The notes under the pieces were generated by a model. It worked only from the letters and a program-made list of their open reading frames with translations, was not told the origin of the DNA and ran no database searches. Positions 25,982 through 39,400 of a stretch of DNA of 64,000 nt are shown here, in pieces (positions within the stretch are counted from its first letter, which is position 1; each line of letters starts with the position of its first letter). Source of the stretch: Luscinia megarhynchos (Eukaryota; Chordata; Aves; Passeriformes; Turdidae). The stretch spans positions 19,202,330 through 19,266,329 of the forward strand of contig CM067566.1 in NCBI GenBank assembly GCA_034336665.1. Reading direction: 5' to 3'. A program made the position numbers and the translations under genes.

Positions 25982-27387
25982 AATATGATGATATGCTAAA
26001 AAATAAAAGTCTTTTGGTTTTTAAAATGGGAGAACAACATCTAATGCAGTAGAAAAATAAGACATATTTTTAGATTAATCAGTTTTAAGAAGGACCTGCT
26101 ATAATTTCACATTCAAAACTTGCTGAATGCTCTAAAAGAGAATGAATTTCCCAAGAACTGAGAAAATAATTTCTAGTGTTCTTCTCACCATTGGAAACCA
26201 TCCAGTGAAATTTTAGAAAAACAAATTTTTTCATTTATGTTTTTGGTATGGACACATTTGGAAGTTTTCCTAATTTTTCATATTCCCTTGAGATATTTCT
26301 TTAAAACATTATTGGAACAGTTGCAACTTCAAAACAGTAACAAGATTAAGAAGGTCCACCATCCCTTCTGTATCTGATTTCCTCTAAACTTTCATGGCTC
26401 ATGAATCACCAAATGACCAACTCTGCTTAAAGAAATATTTAGCTTGTCTCCTTGTCCCACACTGAGACAGACACATATGCATACTCTCCATACACCAATT
26501 CAGAAGTTCTGCACTAGTTCTTACATTATTACTAATAACTAACTGCTGTTATGATGCAGTAAAAAGCAATACCATGCATTTCAGATGTTTTTTCCATTCT
26601 AATATTTTTGCTTAAATAAACTAGTCTTGTGAGGACTATTAAGTGCATGTAGATTTAAATTACTTTGCTGCATAAATAGGTGTAGTATAGAAGGAGAAGA
26701 TGATCTATCACCCTTTCTTGGTTTCTTTTTCTTTCTTTGTTTGTTTTTTTTCTAAATTTTTTTGACTTCCTAAATTACCCTATTCTCAGCTTTTGAGAAG
26801 CCAGATGCTCAAAAAGGTCTTTTCTCCCACAATATGATAAATTAACATCTCATTTGCTTTACAATTAACTACTGCTAAAAAAAAAAGAAAAAAAGTAAAC
26901 AAAATGTTTTCTGTAAGTATTTAGAAGATTTGCATTTCAGTATTATTTACTAGGAGAAAAATGCAGCCTAAAACCAGTTTCATAATTTTACCAGTATATT
27001 GAAAGACCTACTGAGTTTTACACACAAAACAGTCTTATTTCATAATGACTTTCCCAATATCTACAATTTTTTTTCTCATACTGTCTGGAAATCCAAAACC
27101 AAACAGAATTAATAAAAAATATTTCTACTTATTCTATGATGCTTTATTGCAATGTTTTCAAGATACAAACTATAAATTTTACAGGCATAGACCCTGGAAT
27201 CCATCAGGAAGAGTATTCTAGAGGATTAATATTAAGGCAAATGCATACATCTTCCAAAACAAAATATATCATATAGTCACTGATAGTGCTGAAAGATTCC
27301 CTTAAATGCAAACTTAGACTTACTGGAATGGAGAAGAGGTTGAATAGCTTGCCTTGTATCACTAAAAAAAGTGGGTTGAAAGAGTAA

Positions 27388-27403
27388 ACTTTGCATGCAA
27401 AGT
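27388..27403. other. 16-bp perfect palindrome with octamer-like halves
   Basis: ACTTTGCATGCAAAGT is its own reverse complement. Each half carries TTTGCAT/ATGCAAA, close to the POU-factor octamer ATGCAAAT. This is only a sequence match; whether it is bound is unknown. Confidence 0.5.
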
Positions 27404-28054
27404 GGAATAAAGAACTAGATAATTTTACATGTTTTCAGGAAATATGCTACATTCAGCTTTTTCTGCTCTCCTTTAAGAAATGGTGCACTAAAAGAAAAAC
27501 TTTAACAGTTCAAGTGTTAGCATATATATATAAAAATATATATATATATAAACATTTTTAATCAGTTCCATTATTTTTAACAAACAGCTTCAAATCTCGC
27601 TTCCAGGCAAGCACATAAATTACACAATATAAAATGTACACAATGGCAGAAACATTAAACTGGACACAGACTGGTGATTCTTAATATTAACCAAGCCTGC
27701 AACTATTCTTCTGTCAAGGTGTATTGCCTTCATCAGATTTTAGATCAACACCAGAATGACATCAATTGAGGTATAAACATTAATTAAATCAGTCTTCTGA
27801 TAAGTTAGTTAAATTTAATACCTCCAAAAGTGTTTTGAAATAATTTTTTTTGGGTTTTCTATTTAGTAATCCTCTGGTAGACACTCACAGACAAATCTTG
27901 AGCCACTGTATTTTTAATGATTTAAAATAAATGTTTTTAATTGTCTTATCAGTAGTATACTATAAAAACAATTAGTTACTAAAATGGATTTAGATCTTAA
28001 AATGCAATAAAATGATGGCATTTGACTTTTTGCTTATGTCAAATTCCCATGTGG

Positions 28055-28231
28055 ACAATGCAACCTGGAACAGGTTGCACTGAGCAGCTCTCTATGCCCC
28101 ATCCCTGGCAGGGCTCAAGGCCAGGCTGGATGGGTCTAGTGAAGGTGTCCCTGTTCCTCGTGGGGGCTTGGAACCAGATGATTTTAATGTCCCTTCCAAC
28201 CCAAACCATTCTCTGATTCTTTGATTCTGTA
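28055..28231 (+). mobile_element. CR1 LINE 3' end, plus strand
   Basis: The segment has CCTGGAACAGGTTGCACTGA, CAAGGCCAGGCTGGATGGG, ATGTCCCTTCCAACCCAAAC and the tail CATTCTCTGATTCTTTGATT. This is the CR1 3' UTR type seen in antisense at 2927, here in sense. The small open frames at 28022-28216 and 28039-28242 lie within it. Confidence 0.92.
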
Positions 28232-28492
28232 TCCAGGGGCACTTGAGGAAGGAAAGAGATTACAAACTGCTAACTCTGATGTCTGTTTCTTTCACTCTGC
28301 TCCAGCATGAGGCCATTTGAATTCCAAAGAATTATTTCAGAATTCAGATTTAAAAATAAGAATATACATCACAGAGTGATAGCACTTCAGCCAAGTATTA
28401 AATGGCAAAGTGCAGAATTAGAAATATAGCTTATAATAGCATTCAATATAATCGAAGATATTCAATTTCCTATTAATAATAAACATAAGCCC

Positions 28493-28554
28493 GTTTGTTT
28501 GTTTGTTTGTTTGTTTGTTTGTTTGTTTGTTTGTTTGTTTGTTTGTTTGTTTGT
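28493..28554. repeat. Tetranucleotide microsatellite (GTTT)n
   Basis: About 15 perfect GTTT units with a sharp start after AAGCCC and end at GTCTTTAACC. Confidence 0.97.
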
Positions 28555-28767
28555 CTTTAACCGGTAGGGATCACGTCCCGAAGCACAAATAATATTCAAA
28601 GGTCCTTTTTTTACATGCAGAATTATGCAATGTTTACCCTCACTGGAATACTTGACTGCACAGAATTATCATAGTATTTTTTGGAAATTTTTTTTACCTT
28701 TTAATCCTAAATTTTCAAAGAAGATTAAATTGCATGGAAGAGAAACATATAGTAACAGAGTTCATGA

Positions 28768-28900
28768 AAGGGTGCCAAAGAGAAAACTGTAGCTGAGATC
28801 CACCCTGCTGCCCTGGAGAACACCCACTCTGGAGCAGGTGGATGCCTGAGAGGAGACTGTGAATGTGTGGGAGACCTGTGCTGGAGCAGAGTCCTGGCAG
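28768..28900 (+). mobile_element. Avian ERV LTR (family 2), internal fragment, plus strand
   Basis: The stretch includes AGATCCACCCTGCTGCCCTG, CTCTGGAGCAGGTGGATGCC and CTGTGCTGGAGCAGAGTCCT. These are the GGAGCAGG-type blocks of the LTR that lies in antisense at 11330-11480. Both ends are missing. The open frames at 28725-29000 and 28859-29083 overlap this fragment and are not supported as genes. Confidence 0.72.
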
Positions 28901-31862
28901 ACCAGAAGCTCAACAGAAGAAGATTTCCTGGTGGGACTTTTGTTAGATTTTTTTCTCCTCTATCAATATGAGAAGGCTTTGGTAAGTGACTGGCATCCAA
29001 GAAGAGTCAGCACACTACATCAATATTTTACACAATCATTCTTTACTGAGAAAGTAGAAAACAAAACCTGTTCAAAAAAATAAAGAATAATGGGTCAAAT
29101 TACAATTATTGTTTTTTATTTGTCAATTAGCATTGACAGAAAAGTATCAGACATGTCCTTTGTAACTCAAGATGGAATTGAGATTGTCAGGTGAAATTGA
29201 AGTCCAGAATGAGGAGAACAAGCAGTAGCATTATAAGCTATCATGGAACAGATTTCAGAAACTTATTTTGGAAACAGCATTGAATACAGTGTTTCAAAGA
29301 GGACAGCTCATCAGATGAATAATTTATAATTTAAATACAGTCTCTGCTCAACAAGTGGCTAGGCAAAAATAAAGCCTTAGATTAAATAAATAAATTAGTG
29401 TGCTTAAAGGTCCTGATAAAAATCATAGATTTTCTACACCATAGAAACTTCACAGTCTGCTAAGATTCCTATATCATATTTGCAGCACAAAATGTAAAGT
29501 CACAACTTCAAATTAATTTCTTCAGTGTAAGGGAACACTTAAATCATTTAGAAGCATGTTACCTCTAACATGACATGACACACATTTAATTTTTTCTTTT
29601 TGAGCTAGATATGTGGTTTCTATATGGTTTTTAGTCTTTGATCTTAAAAGTTCGAGGGTTTAATAAAATTATGAGGATTTCATTATAACTGATGGTCTAG
29701 GAGCATTTGAAACATGACAATATATTTTCTTAAAATAACGTCAAATTCATCTAGCACTAGGAAGGGTTCAATCTTAAAGATTCAAAAAATCAGAGATGAA
29801 GAGGAAATTACCAGGGGTGGCAAGACCAAATTTTTTATAAAAACTATTTGTAAGTAGATTTCTTTGTTTCAGACTTTGTTCCAATTCAAAACTTCACTCA
29901 CTTCTACCTATTGTAAATAAATCCACTCTAAAACTGGGAAGCATTCCTTCCAACATGGAAAGAACTTTAGTTTTGACTTTTATCATGTCTGAAAAATCTA
30001 CTTTGAGAGAAGTGTGGTATCTATACTGTGTTAATATTTTTTTAAATATATATATCATTCCAGATGGACTATGCTGGCTGTTTTTGATTCTGTTTTGTTT
30101 TGTTCCCCCAAAACATTTTATTCAAATTGAGCCATTCAAACTGGATACATTTCTCTACCAAAAACTGTATGTTAGCAAAAACATCAATGGTATCTAGACA
30201 GTCTAATATGTCAAGTATTGGGATAGTTTAATTAGTTGAAAAGGCATTTTATTATCCTGATGGCTTGTTACATACTTTTAACAATTGAACAGTCCCATGT
30301 AATTTTCCAAAGAAGTTAGAAAAACAAAAAAAACCTGAACTGTTAGCCTCCCATAAAAAAACAAATAATTGCAAGTCATTATCACAGACCTGGTTAAAGA
30401 CTAGTGCTGGTTAAACAGTATTTTAATTGATAATGAAAAATTTGAGATATATCTGTGAAGTAAGATAACTTCATTAAAGTTACCTAATTGAGTCAATGTT
30501 AAGGATACAGTTCAGAGCAGCAGCCTTGACAAAGTCATATTTAGGAACCTTTCTAAAAAAACATGTCTGTGTGGGGCTTGTTTTCAGATATCTTTTAATT
30601 TGAATACTTACGAATAGAATTGTGAAATTTTGCAGGAAGGTGTTGATTTTTAGGATCTTTGTCAGAAGCCAGGCACATTTCCCAAGATAATGTTTCTTGC
30701 CAACAAGCCTATCTCTCTGGCAGTCTGAAATGTCAACTATCTGCCATGAAGCTGGATACCTCATCACCTACTAGGTCTATCTTTAGCCAGGATACTCCGT
30801 GGAGAGAGGGTTCCTTTTTAGGATATGCAGGGACTCTGAATCCTGGAGCTGAGTTGGCAGGAAGCTTTTCATTTCTGATGTTCCGGCAGCATCTGTTTGA
30901 GTAAGATTTCTTTGGGCATAGACTCATTCAGCTTTGTGATGGTAGTTGGGAAACTGAGATTTCAGATCTGCAGCAGGAGTTTTATTTCCAAATTAAAACC
31001 CCTAAATATCAGGTTTTTTAGAACTGTTATTAAAAAAATTACTACAATGTGAGAATTTCATGAAGAAATATATTTTCTTCCATGAAATTTCTGGAATTAT
31101 GAAGCTTTAAAAGGGACAACACAAATAGTAGAGATGACACCAATGTAAATCATCATAATGAAATTGTGTTTTGCCTTAGAGAATTTGAACTTGCCTTGCT
31201 CCTTTCCCATTGGCACACATAACTTTGCCCTTTCCACGTACTGTGAGTCCACTTCAAAATATCTCCTCTTTGTGTTAACAAGATCAGAGATCACATTTCA
31301 ACAGGTCAGATGTGCATTAACTTCAATAGAATAATTGAGCAGTCTCATTATTTATCAGCTTGGAAAGAACACCAGGTTTAATTTTTACTATTTTCTGGTA
31401 ATATATTAATCTATATTTATCTATTTTAATATATTTTTGAAGAAACTAGTGTACTTCAAGAATAAGAGTTCTTAATGACTAGTTATTCTGAAAAAAAAAT
31501 ATTATAATATGAATACTTAAAAATTCTAGTGGTTGAGCCAGCAAAAATGGATTAGTTTGCTAAAAAAAATTTAAAATAAAAGTCTCACAAAGCTTTCAAA
31601 CTACTTGCTTTTACCTCAGAAAATGCTTTAAATTTTATGCAAGCCAAATCATGGCTTACAGGTTATGGGTTGTAGGTGGAGGTTTTTTGGTTTGTTTGTC
31701 TGTGTGTTTGTTTTTCTGGTTAGTAAGTTCAATATTGCTTTAAAATTGGTTTTCTTCCATGTGTTTAAAATAAAAATCTCCCAGCAAATTTATATTCCTA
31801 TAATCTTTGGTATGGCATTCAAAAACATGCATCTCTGTGCAATTCCTGACAGACTGTGCAAG
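28901..31862. other. 3 kb without a recognisable gene
   Basis: AT-rich sequence. Open frames at 29955-30197, 30480-30767, 30659-30904, 30733-30927 and 31097-31294 are unassigned. The patch at about 30660-30910 looks less AT-rich and reads open on both strands, but neither translation resembles a known protein. Confidence 0.55.
31054..31089. repeat. Near-perfect hairpin
   Basis: AATTTCATG (31054-31062) pairs with CATGAAATT (31081-31089), and AAGAAA inside it pairs with TTTCTT. Together they form about 15 base pairs with one bulged base around an AT-rich loop. No known RNA gene is suggested by the context. Confidence 0.85.
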
Positions 31863-32506
31863 TGTTGTTGGCTTTGGCTGGGATAGCATTAATGCTCTTC
31901 TCAGTAGCAGGTATGGGGCTGTGTTTTGAATTTGTGCTGAGAACAATGCTCATAACACATGGATGTTGTCATTATTTCTAAATAATGACTGCACTGACAC
32001 ATAGTCAAGCCATTTTCTGCTTCTCATGCCATGACACCAGTGAGGAGACAGGGGATGCAAAGAAATTAGGAGGGGACACAGACAGGACAACTAATCCCAA
32101 ATGTCCCTAGGGATATTTTTTACCATATATGCTCTGTACATAAAGCTGGGGGCCAAAGAATGCTCAAAGAGTTTTGAGAACATGCTCAAAATGATGGTGT
32201 TTGTCCTCCCAGGTCACCATTATGTGTGATGGAGCCCTGCTTTCCTGGAAATGGCTGAGCACCTGTCTGACCCTGGGAAGTGGGGAATGAATTCCTTGTT
32301 TGTTTTTTTGTTTTGTTTTGTTTTGATAATTCCGTGTATTTCTTTGCTTCCATGTGCAACTTTTGCTTTACCATTTAAACTGTTTTTATCTCAACCCAAA
32401 AGTTTTCTCACTTTTATTCTTCTGATTCCCTCCCCTCTTCTCACAAGAAGGAAGTGACAGAGTGGTTGTGTGGTACTTAGTTGCAGGCTAGGGTTAAACC
32501 ACAACA
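31863..32506 (+). mobile_element. Avian ERV solo LTR (family 1), plus strand
   Basis: The start TGTTGTTGGCTTTGGCTGGG and the end GGGTTAAACCACAACA match the two ends of a widespread avian LTR, giving TG...CA termini. Between them are GGAGGGGACACAGACAGGAC, a TATA-like ACATAAAG near 32139, AAACTGTTTTTATCTCAACC and GTGTGGTACTTAGTTGCAGG, in the order known for this family. A GTTTT-rich expansion sits at 32298-32326. No flanking duplication was clear and there is no internal retroviral sequence next to it. Open frames at 32186-32374 and 32251-32457 are inside the LTR. Confidence 0.85.
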
Positions 32507-35500
32507 TATCTTTTCATAATCTTATGGCAACTTAGAGGAACTTTCCAATGATTGTGATGACTGTGGTACAAACAAAATATATTTTGGTGTACTTTCAGTG
32601 CAAAAGACATGCCACTGAAACAGCTGTGATAAGATACTTAATATAGTATATGTGGTATATTCAGTTTTCTAGCACACTAGAAAATGGGGACACACACACC
32701 CATACCCCCAAAGACGATGTCTCAAAAACTGGAAATAAATTTGAAAAAGGACCATACTAGAATGCTAATCTTGACTAATCTGTACGATTTTTTTTTTAAA
32801 TGTAAATGCATTGCAAATGCATGAGAGTTGTGCCTTGAAAACAAAAGGGGCTGTGAATCATCTGTGGGGTGCATCAGAATTCATGGGATTTATGGATTTT
32901 AGAACTAGATATATGAGTTCTTTATTTTAAAGAAGCCATTGCCACACTTCCAACATAATTAACCTTTGTGATCAAGGGTTTTTACATCTTGCACCAGGAA
33001 TTTGCTACTTTGGCCTACAGCATAAATTCAGTCCTAAGGTGACTAAGAGTGTTTAAGTGTCAATTATACAATCCATCTATTTCCTGACTCCCCATCATTT
33101 CTACATACCCAAGAAATCACAAATAGGTAAATCCAGTGAAGAGTTTCCCCTGTCTCAGTCTGTACAATGTTTGCAGTGATTCTAACAGGGAAGGTAAACA
33201 CATCCACCTGTAAAAGAAACGTAGTTTGATATTGCATAGCCTTTGATAATCCATTAGTCTACCAGTCTCAAAAATCATGCTTCTTCACAGTTGACTAAAG
33301 AAAGAGGAGAAAGGAAAAAAAAAATCTTCACTTAAAATTTGGGAGAAGAAAATATACTTTTGCTGCCATTTTTTTTTTCCAAGGAGATCTGCCTTGTCAG
33401 GCTTTCTGTCTCACCAATAGGCTTCTGATGTTGCACCTTTGCAGCAGGTCAGTATTTAGAGCTGAATAGTCCGTGCTGAACTATACCTGCTTAGTGTGAT
33501 GGAACTCTTTTTTCTCTTTACTCCTCTTACATTTTTAATCACAAACGATTGCACAAAAAAATCCAAAACTCAGAAAAGAAAATATGGTTGGGAAGTTACT
33601 CGTTGTTGCAATAAGGTTGGTTGTAATTAAGAAAAGAATGAAAAGTTGAAGCAGAGCCTAGAATTTGTATAGTTGAAGTTAAATAAATAGAGGAAACTGT
33701 ACCTTCTGTGTCCACACTAAGATTGACACGTATCTTGGCTAGCAGAGTGCAGAAGGGCTACAGATTTTATCAGTAGCTGGAGTGACAACTCATTGCTTTG
33801 CTTCTGTTTTATTATGTATTGGATTTTTTTTGTCTTATAAGTGGTAACTATGAAGAGACATTTTATGTTTTATTTATTAGGAATTAATTGGGTTTTATGT
33901 ATTTGCCCTGCTCCAAGATGCAGTCAATAACCCTATGTGTTTCTTCTCTGAAGTAATAGGGGAGAAATGGAAGAAAGGACTTGCTTAGGAATAGTGAGGG
34001 GAAACAAAAAAAAAAATTGAAAGTGACCTGACCAGCTAAAAACTGTTCAAAGCTATGTATTTAAACACTATAAAAGAATAATATACTCAATATATTTTAG
34101 ATGTGTATTAAATGCACACATATTAGCATTTTCAATTCGCATTATCTTCAATCAAGGAAGCAATTATTACAGGTATACCTGAGTTCTGACAAAAGAAATA
34201 ATTCACAATGAAGATAGGTATAGATTGACCTTTTAGTACAGTTATGAAATACAGATGTTATAAAGCAAAAAGGAAAAGTAAAAAACATACTTCAAAGTAA
34301 GACTATTACACTAAACATATTGTTAAATTGTTAAACTCCTATCTCTATGGAAATGGAAATTCACTTCTGAAATCCTTTCCTTTTTGCAAGACAAGAAATT
34401 GCAATCCTTCATTACAATGCTGCAAACATTGATTTCTCTGAAAATTTATAAGATTTCTACTACCTAAAAAATTATTTTCCATAGATATACAATTTTTTTT
34501 CTTTACTATATGTTCCTACTTAACAAGCCCCTAGAGAAGTACACATTTCAACATAAGTAATTACTCTTTTCCTTTCTTGCTGAAGCTTCCTATCATAAAA
34601 TAGACTACAATTATATTGTCTATTTAAAGAATATATATGAATTTTAAGTTCAGTTGCTAGTTCTAACAATTTTTTTGCTTGCTTAAACTAAGTTTCAAAA
34701 GACAAATATATTATCCTACTTCAAATTATTTGGAAATTATCTACAGAACATGTCCTGAAAATTATAAATAAGTTCTAATTTTATCTATTTAGACCACACT
34801 TGTTTTATAAAATTAAGAATACATTTCCAGCATATTTTTTTTCTGATAAATGCTTTGTAAGTCCTGAGTAACATGTCAGCCTTTTAATAAATTATCTAAT
34901 GTTTTAAGAACTTTAAGGAAAGAAAAAATGCATTTTATTGGTAAATCTCAGTATCTGTATTGTTAATGGTACTATTATATTTGCTATGATTGCAACACAA
35001 ATTTTGGTTATCCTTTTTGCCCATTCAAAAGTAGATAAATAAGGACATTCCTCTGTGTTTCCTTTCCTCCTAGAGCATTTTGTTGTTGTGGGTCTTTCTT
35101 TATAATAAACATTATTCTTTTATTTTAGCATATCTTGGAATAAGAGGAGAATTCAAATAGCATGATCTCTTATGTTTAGATTCTTCAGACATCCATCTAA
35201 TTATTTCTTTACACTTTTTAGGCTTTTATTAATCATATTAATTTCTGCCTCTGGAAGATATTTTCTGAATGTATTTATTTTGGTCTCTGCAAGCTTGCAT
35301 GCACTCATATTAACTCTCAGCATGATTTATGAACAAGCTCTTGCATCTGTCTTTTTCTGATCCAGCAACAGAAGGACTTGGTATCTCACTTATGTCTTCA
35401 TTATTTTTAGCCAGAATAAACCAGGGAGGGTAGGGTACATTCTTATATAAACAGACTCTTTGTATTTCCTTTATGAATAACTAATAGGTTTTCTGACACT

Positions 35501-36096
35501 CCTGCTTAAACACTTAAAAATTACTTTGGCTTTGATTAAGTAGGAAAAAAATCATACAGGTAATACAGCTTAGACATGACATTTATTAAAAGTACAGTAC
35601 AAAATTCATTGCTCTGAAAACTGAACAAAAATTTAGTTCTGTTACACAAAATTCTGTACATAAGTATATGGCAACTGTCTCTTGTCACAAAAAGTTTTAA
35701 ATTATAAACACATAAATTGATATCTAAAAAATATATACTCCAAGAATCAGACTTTCCCAAATTAAACCAGTATGAACACTTCTACTTATAGAATTATATT
35801 TAAGCCAGTAACAAGAATAGGTTACACAGGATAATGAGACAATTTTTTTTAATCTTCTAATATTCATCAAAGTAAAGATTGACATGTTTAAAAAGTCTGC
35901 TAAATCTTTAAAACTGGCTACATAGCATCACATTTTCTGCCCTTTGCCTTCAATATCTGAGGACTTACATAAACCAAATCATAACCAGATGAAAAAAAAC
36001 AATACTTTTTGTACAGAATTTCAGAAAGCGCAATAAAACTTAGTATTGAAGATGCATGAAGAAAAGTGTTGATGAAGGACCTATAAAAGATAATGT
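32507..36096. other. 3.6 kb without a recognisable gene or repeat
   Basis: Strongly AT-rich. Open frames at 35172-35360, 35536-35760 and 35918-36124 consist mainly of hydrophobic and lysine-type codons expected from AT-rich DNA and match nothing. Confidence 0.55.
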
Positions 36097-36134
36097 GCTC
36101 TGTCACTCCCAAAATATTTTGCAAGTGACAGAGC
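36097..36134. repeat. 38-bp near-perfect palindrome
   Basis: The 19 bases at 36097-36115 are the reverse complement of 36116-36134 apart from one two-base mismatch. The outer arm GCTCTGTCACT pairs exactly with AGTGACAGAGC, and the centre is CAAAATATTTTG, itself self-complementary. There is no loop, so it would form a cruciform or one long hairpin. It ends 24 bases before the LTR fragment at 36158. Confidence 0.95.
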
Positions 36135-36157
36135 GATTCCTATTTCTAAGATTACTG

Positions 36158-36412
36158 ACTGTTTTTAAAATTGAATTTTTATTCCTCATTACCCTCATCT
36201 GATCTTAACTGGTAATAAATTAAATTTAGGTCAATCTGATTTTGCTTCTGATGGTACCTAGTGAGAGATCTCAGCCTGTCATTATCTCAACCTATGAGGC
36301 TTTCATTGCATTTTCTCTCACCTTTCTAGTTGAGGAGAATGAGTGCTAGAGTAGGTTTGATGGGCACCCAGTAATACAGCCAGAGTCAACCCACCTCAGT
36401 TTTGTAAGACAC
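36158..36412 (+). mobile_element. Avian ERV LTR (family 2), 3' end, plus strand
   Basis: The segment contains ATTCCTCATTACCCTCATCT, the polyadenylation signal AATAAA at 36214-36219 inside GGTAATAAATTAAAT, GTGAGAGATCTCAGCCTGTC, TTATCTCAACCTATGAGG and a terminus like AGAGTCAACCCACC. This is the sense reading of the first 250 bases of the minus-strand LTR at 10960 and overlaps the type at 1063-1395. The U3 part is lost. Confidence 0.82.
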
Positions 36413-39400
36413 GTGCTCATCCTGTTAACTTCCTTTTTTTTCCCTTAAAAATAGTGTATATATAGGATTAGAGTAACGGCTGACCATGAAAGTCTGGTGG
36501 AAAGTTGTGGTTGGTGGGAAATTGAGAAAAAATTAAATGTGTCAAAATAAAAATAAGAATCAGAAAAATATGGCCAGCCATACAGAGTGTGAAAAGAGCA
36601 GGCAGTGATCTAAATGCTCAGAAAGAGTGTTCTGGATGACTCAAATCTTTGCATATGTGTCTTGAAGCATTGTCAGAGGTAACAGTCTTCAGATAGTTTG
36701 GCAGATATATATACCTGGATGTAAGAAGTCTGTTAAGAAATCTCAGAGTGAGCTATCACAGTGGCTGTTCATCTCTAAACACAGAAGACATAGGTTTTTG
36801 ACTCTCTGGGATTGACACACCATGACATGGCACATATTCATGTTCTGTTTCAATCAGAATAATTTTATCTTTTCACAGTTAGGAATTGTTGAAATAAAAA
36901 TATAGTCTTGGTGTTAGCCATAGGTTAAAATTAAAAAGCTTTTAAGAAAAAATCAAAATCTAAAAAACGAAACAAACCAGAAACCAAACCAAACATTTGA
37001 GCTTAGCATATGTGGTAAAAAGAGACAAATAACACCATTAAACTATCTCTGTATTTCACTGGCTTACAAAGACTCTGCTTCTGAAATTACCATTTAGGCC
37101 TCTAAAATCTTATCATCTAAGATGTTAGAGAGAGAAACAGACATAAGCATATGACTGTCACTCTTACAAATTTGAAACACAATTTATTCAAAGACTCAGT
37201 ACTGAATACTCTTTATTTTAGACAGCTTTTTATTGTCCAGCTCAGTGTATCATGGTGTGTCTTTAGACTGTGTTAAACCTTGAGGTGAGAAGAATAAAAA
37301 AAAAGAACACCTGATCATTTACAATAATCAAAACATATTTTCTCAAGAATGAAATTATTCCAATTCTAAGAAAAAGATTGCCTGTCAAGAAAAATGGGCT
37401 TTGGAAGCCCAGAAATACTGTTTAATGGAGCAGTATTTTTCCCACTGACTGCTCATTGCCCCTTGGCATGGACTAATCAGATGTAGAGACAGGATGCTTG
37501 AATTTTAACATGATTCTGAACCTTTTAAATTCACAATTAGTCACTGAACTGACACCAAGTATATCAATACAGACAATTTATTTTGTTATAAAACTGTCTG
37601 GAGACTTTCTTTCTAAAAGAACTATGACTTGTAGCACAGTTAAATGTTCAAGTGGAAAGTGCATGTATCTAAGAAAAGGAAGGATATAGTTTTTACTTTC
37701 AGTGATCTGTAAAGAATAAGTTACAGTTTTTATACTTTGTGTATGTGCACACTGAACTAACATCACCATAAAATGCCAAGGAAAGAGACTTTGGAGCATC
37801 TTTTTGTTTGTTTGTTTGGGTTTTAGGTTTCTTGTTTGTTTGTTCATCATTATGGTTTTTGATTTTGTTTGTATATAGAAGAAAGGCCAGAAAATTGATT
37901 ACACCAATGGTAAAGATTTCAGGAGTCTCTAGTCTGTTCTTGGCTATATCACTCATTTTGTTGGAGTCTTAGGAGTGATTTGTTTCCACTTAGTGCATCT
38001 CTGTGCCTACACCTGTAAATTGTGGAGAAAGTAGAGAAGATTGTATAGGATTAGGAAACCTGGACAAAATGTCAATGGAGTCAGTCTGGTTCTAAATAAA
38101 GTGAAGTAGGTCCAGCAGACATCATGAACCTTAATTTTGCTGTACTAGTTCTGCATTTTGATCATGAAATAGTATGAAGTGGAAGATTGAGTTCTATAAA
38201 TATTCTAAAAAAATTACTTTTGTTTGGTTGTTAAAATATTTTTCAATTTCCCCCCCCCCACCACCATTATATCTGTATTTTTCTTTTCTGCTGTTGTTTC
38301 ATTGTATATATGCCATAAAAACAATCTGGCATCACTATATTAAGCACCAGCTTCAGTTCCTGTAGGAGGCAATCTTTATCTTTCCATTTAACTGAGAATG
38401 CAAACTTTGGCAAGGCCATAAGGCTGCAAAAACATTTATTAAATTAATACATTGGTCTCTGAATACTGCATGATGCTGCAGCATCTGTCACAGATTCCTT
38501 CATGCACCAATAGGTGAAGAATGGAGGGAGTTTTGGCTGCAGTCTCTAATATGACATCCACCAGAGAGTAGATATAATAGAGGAAGAGGAAAGCTGGCAA
38601 AAGGCTTATGGTGATAACTTTCACACAGAGGAAATGAGGCTGTACCTGCTGACTCTGTTACACAGTTCTGCACTATTCCCTGCCCCATTTGGGGCTGTTT
38701 CTTGATGGGAAATGCTACATTAAGTATTGATACTGTACTTCAAAATAACAATGGCTTGTTTTTAACTAGCAATAAATTCAAAGCAGATGTGAAATTATTT
38801 CTGCTTATGGCTTGAAGAAGACTGGCAACCTGTAATTCACTAACAGCTCAGAAGATATTTCACTTTCCTGTTCTTGCTTTACTATTCTTCAAAGTAGTCT
38901 TAATCCTACCTGATTAATAAGGAAAAAAAAAGACAAGTGTAAAATGTTATTTTAATAAAATATAATAAAACACCTTCATTAAGCTTTATTTGAAATACAG
39001 AAAAATTAATAAAAATTATTCAAAGTGTTCTTTTTATTCCTCAGCTGTTGAAATGTTAAATGTATTAAAGAAAGAAAAACATTTACTTTATGCTGTTGGA
39101 TGAATATGCTAACAGAAAAAATACTTCTTTTTATGGTAATTTTCTTACAAAATGTTCTTTATTTGGAGGTGTCTGAACTGGCAACAAATCTGGAAAGGGA
39201 ATACCTTTTTCTAGTCTTCTAAAGAAATTATTATTGAGCCAATATTGTAAAACAAGACCTAATCCATGTGCCTTCTTCATACTAATACTCTAGATTTCCT
39301 CTGCAGTCACAAAGATCAATAGAATACTATAAAATTGATCATCTGACTTGTTTTAAATATCTGTTGCAGAGTTAAATAAAACCTGATACATATTTGTTTA

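Larger units (their letters stand above)
25092..28054. other. No recognisable gene
   Basis: AT-rich sequence. A TCATAGAATCATGGAATG string at about 25196 resembles a bare CR1 tail without a body. The open frame at 25132-25362 includes that string and is unassigned. A-rich low complexity occupies 25919-25981, and TA-rich stretches lie near 27520-27550. Confidence 0.55.

Noticed and set aside
28493..28554. CRISPR-like or other regularly spaced repeat
   Set aside because: It is a simple (GTTT)n microsatellite, and the setting is an animal nuclear genome.
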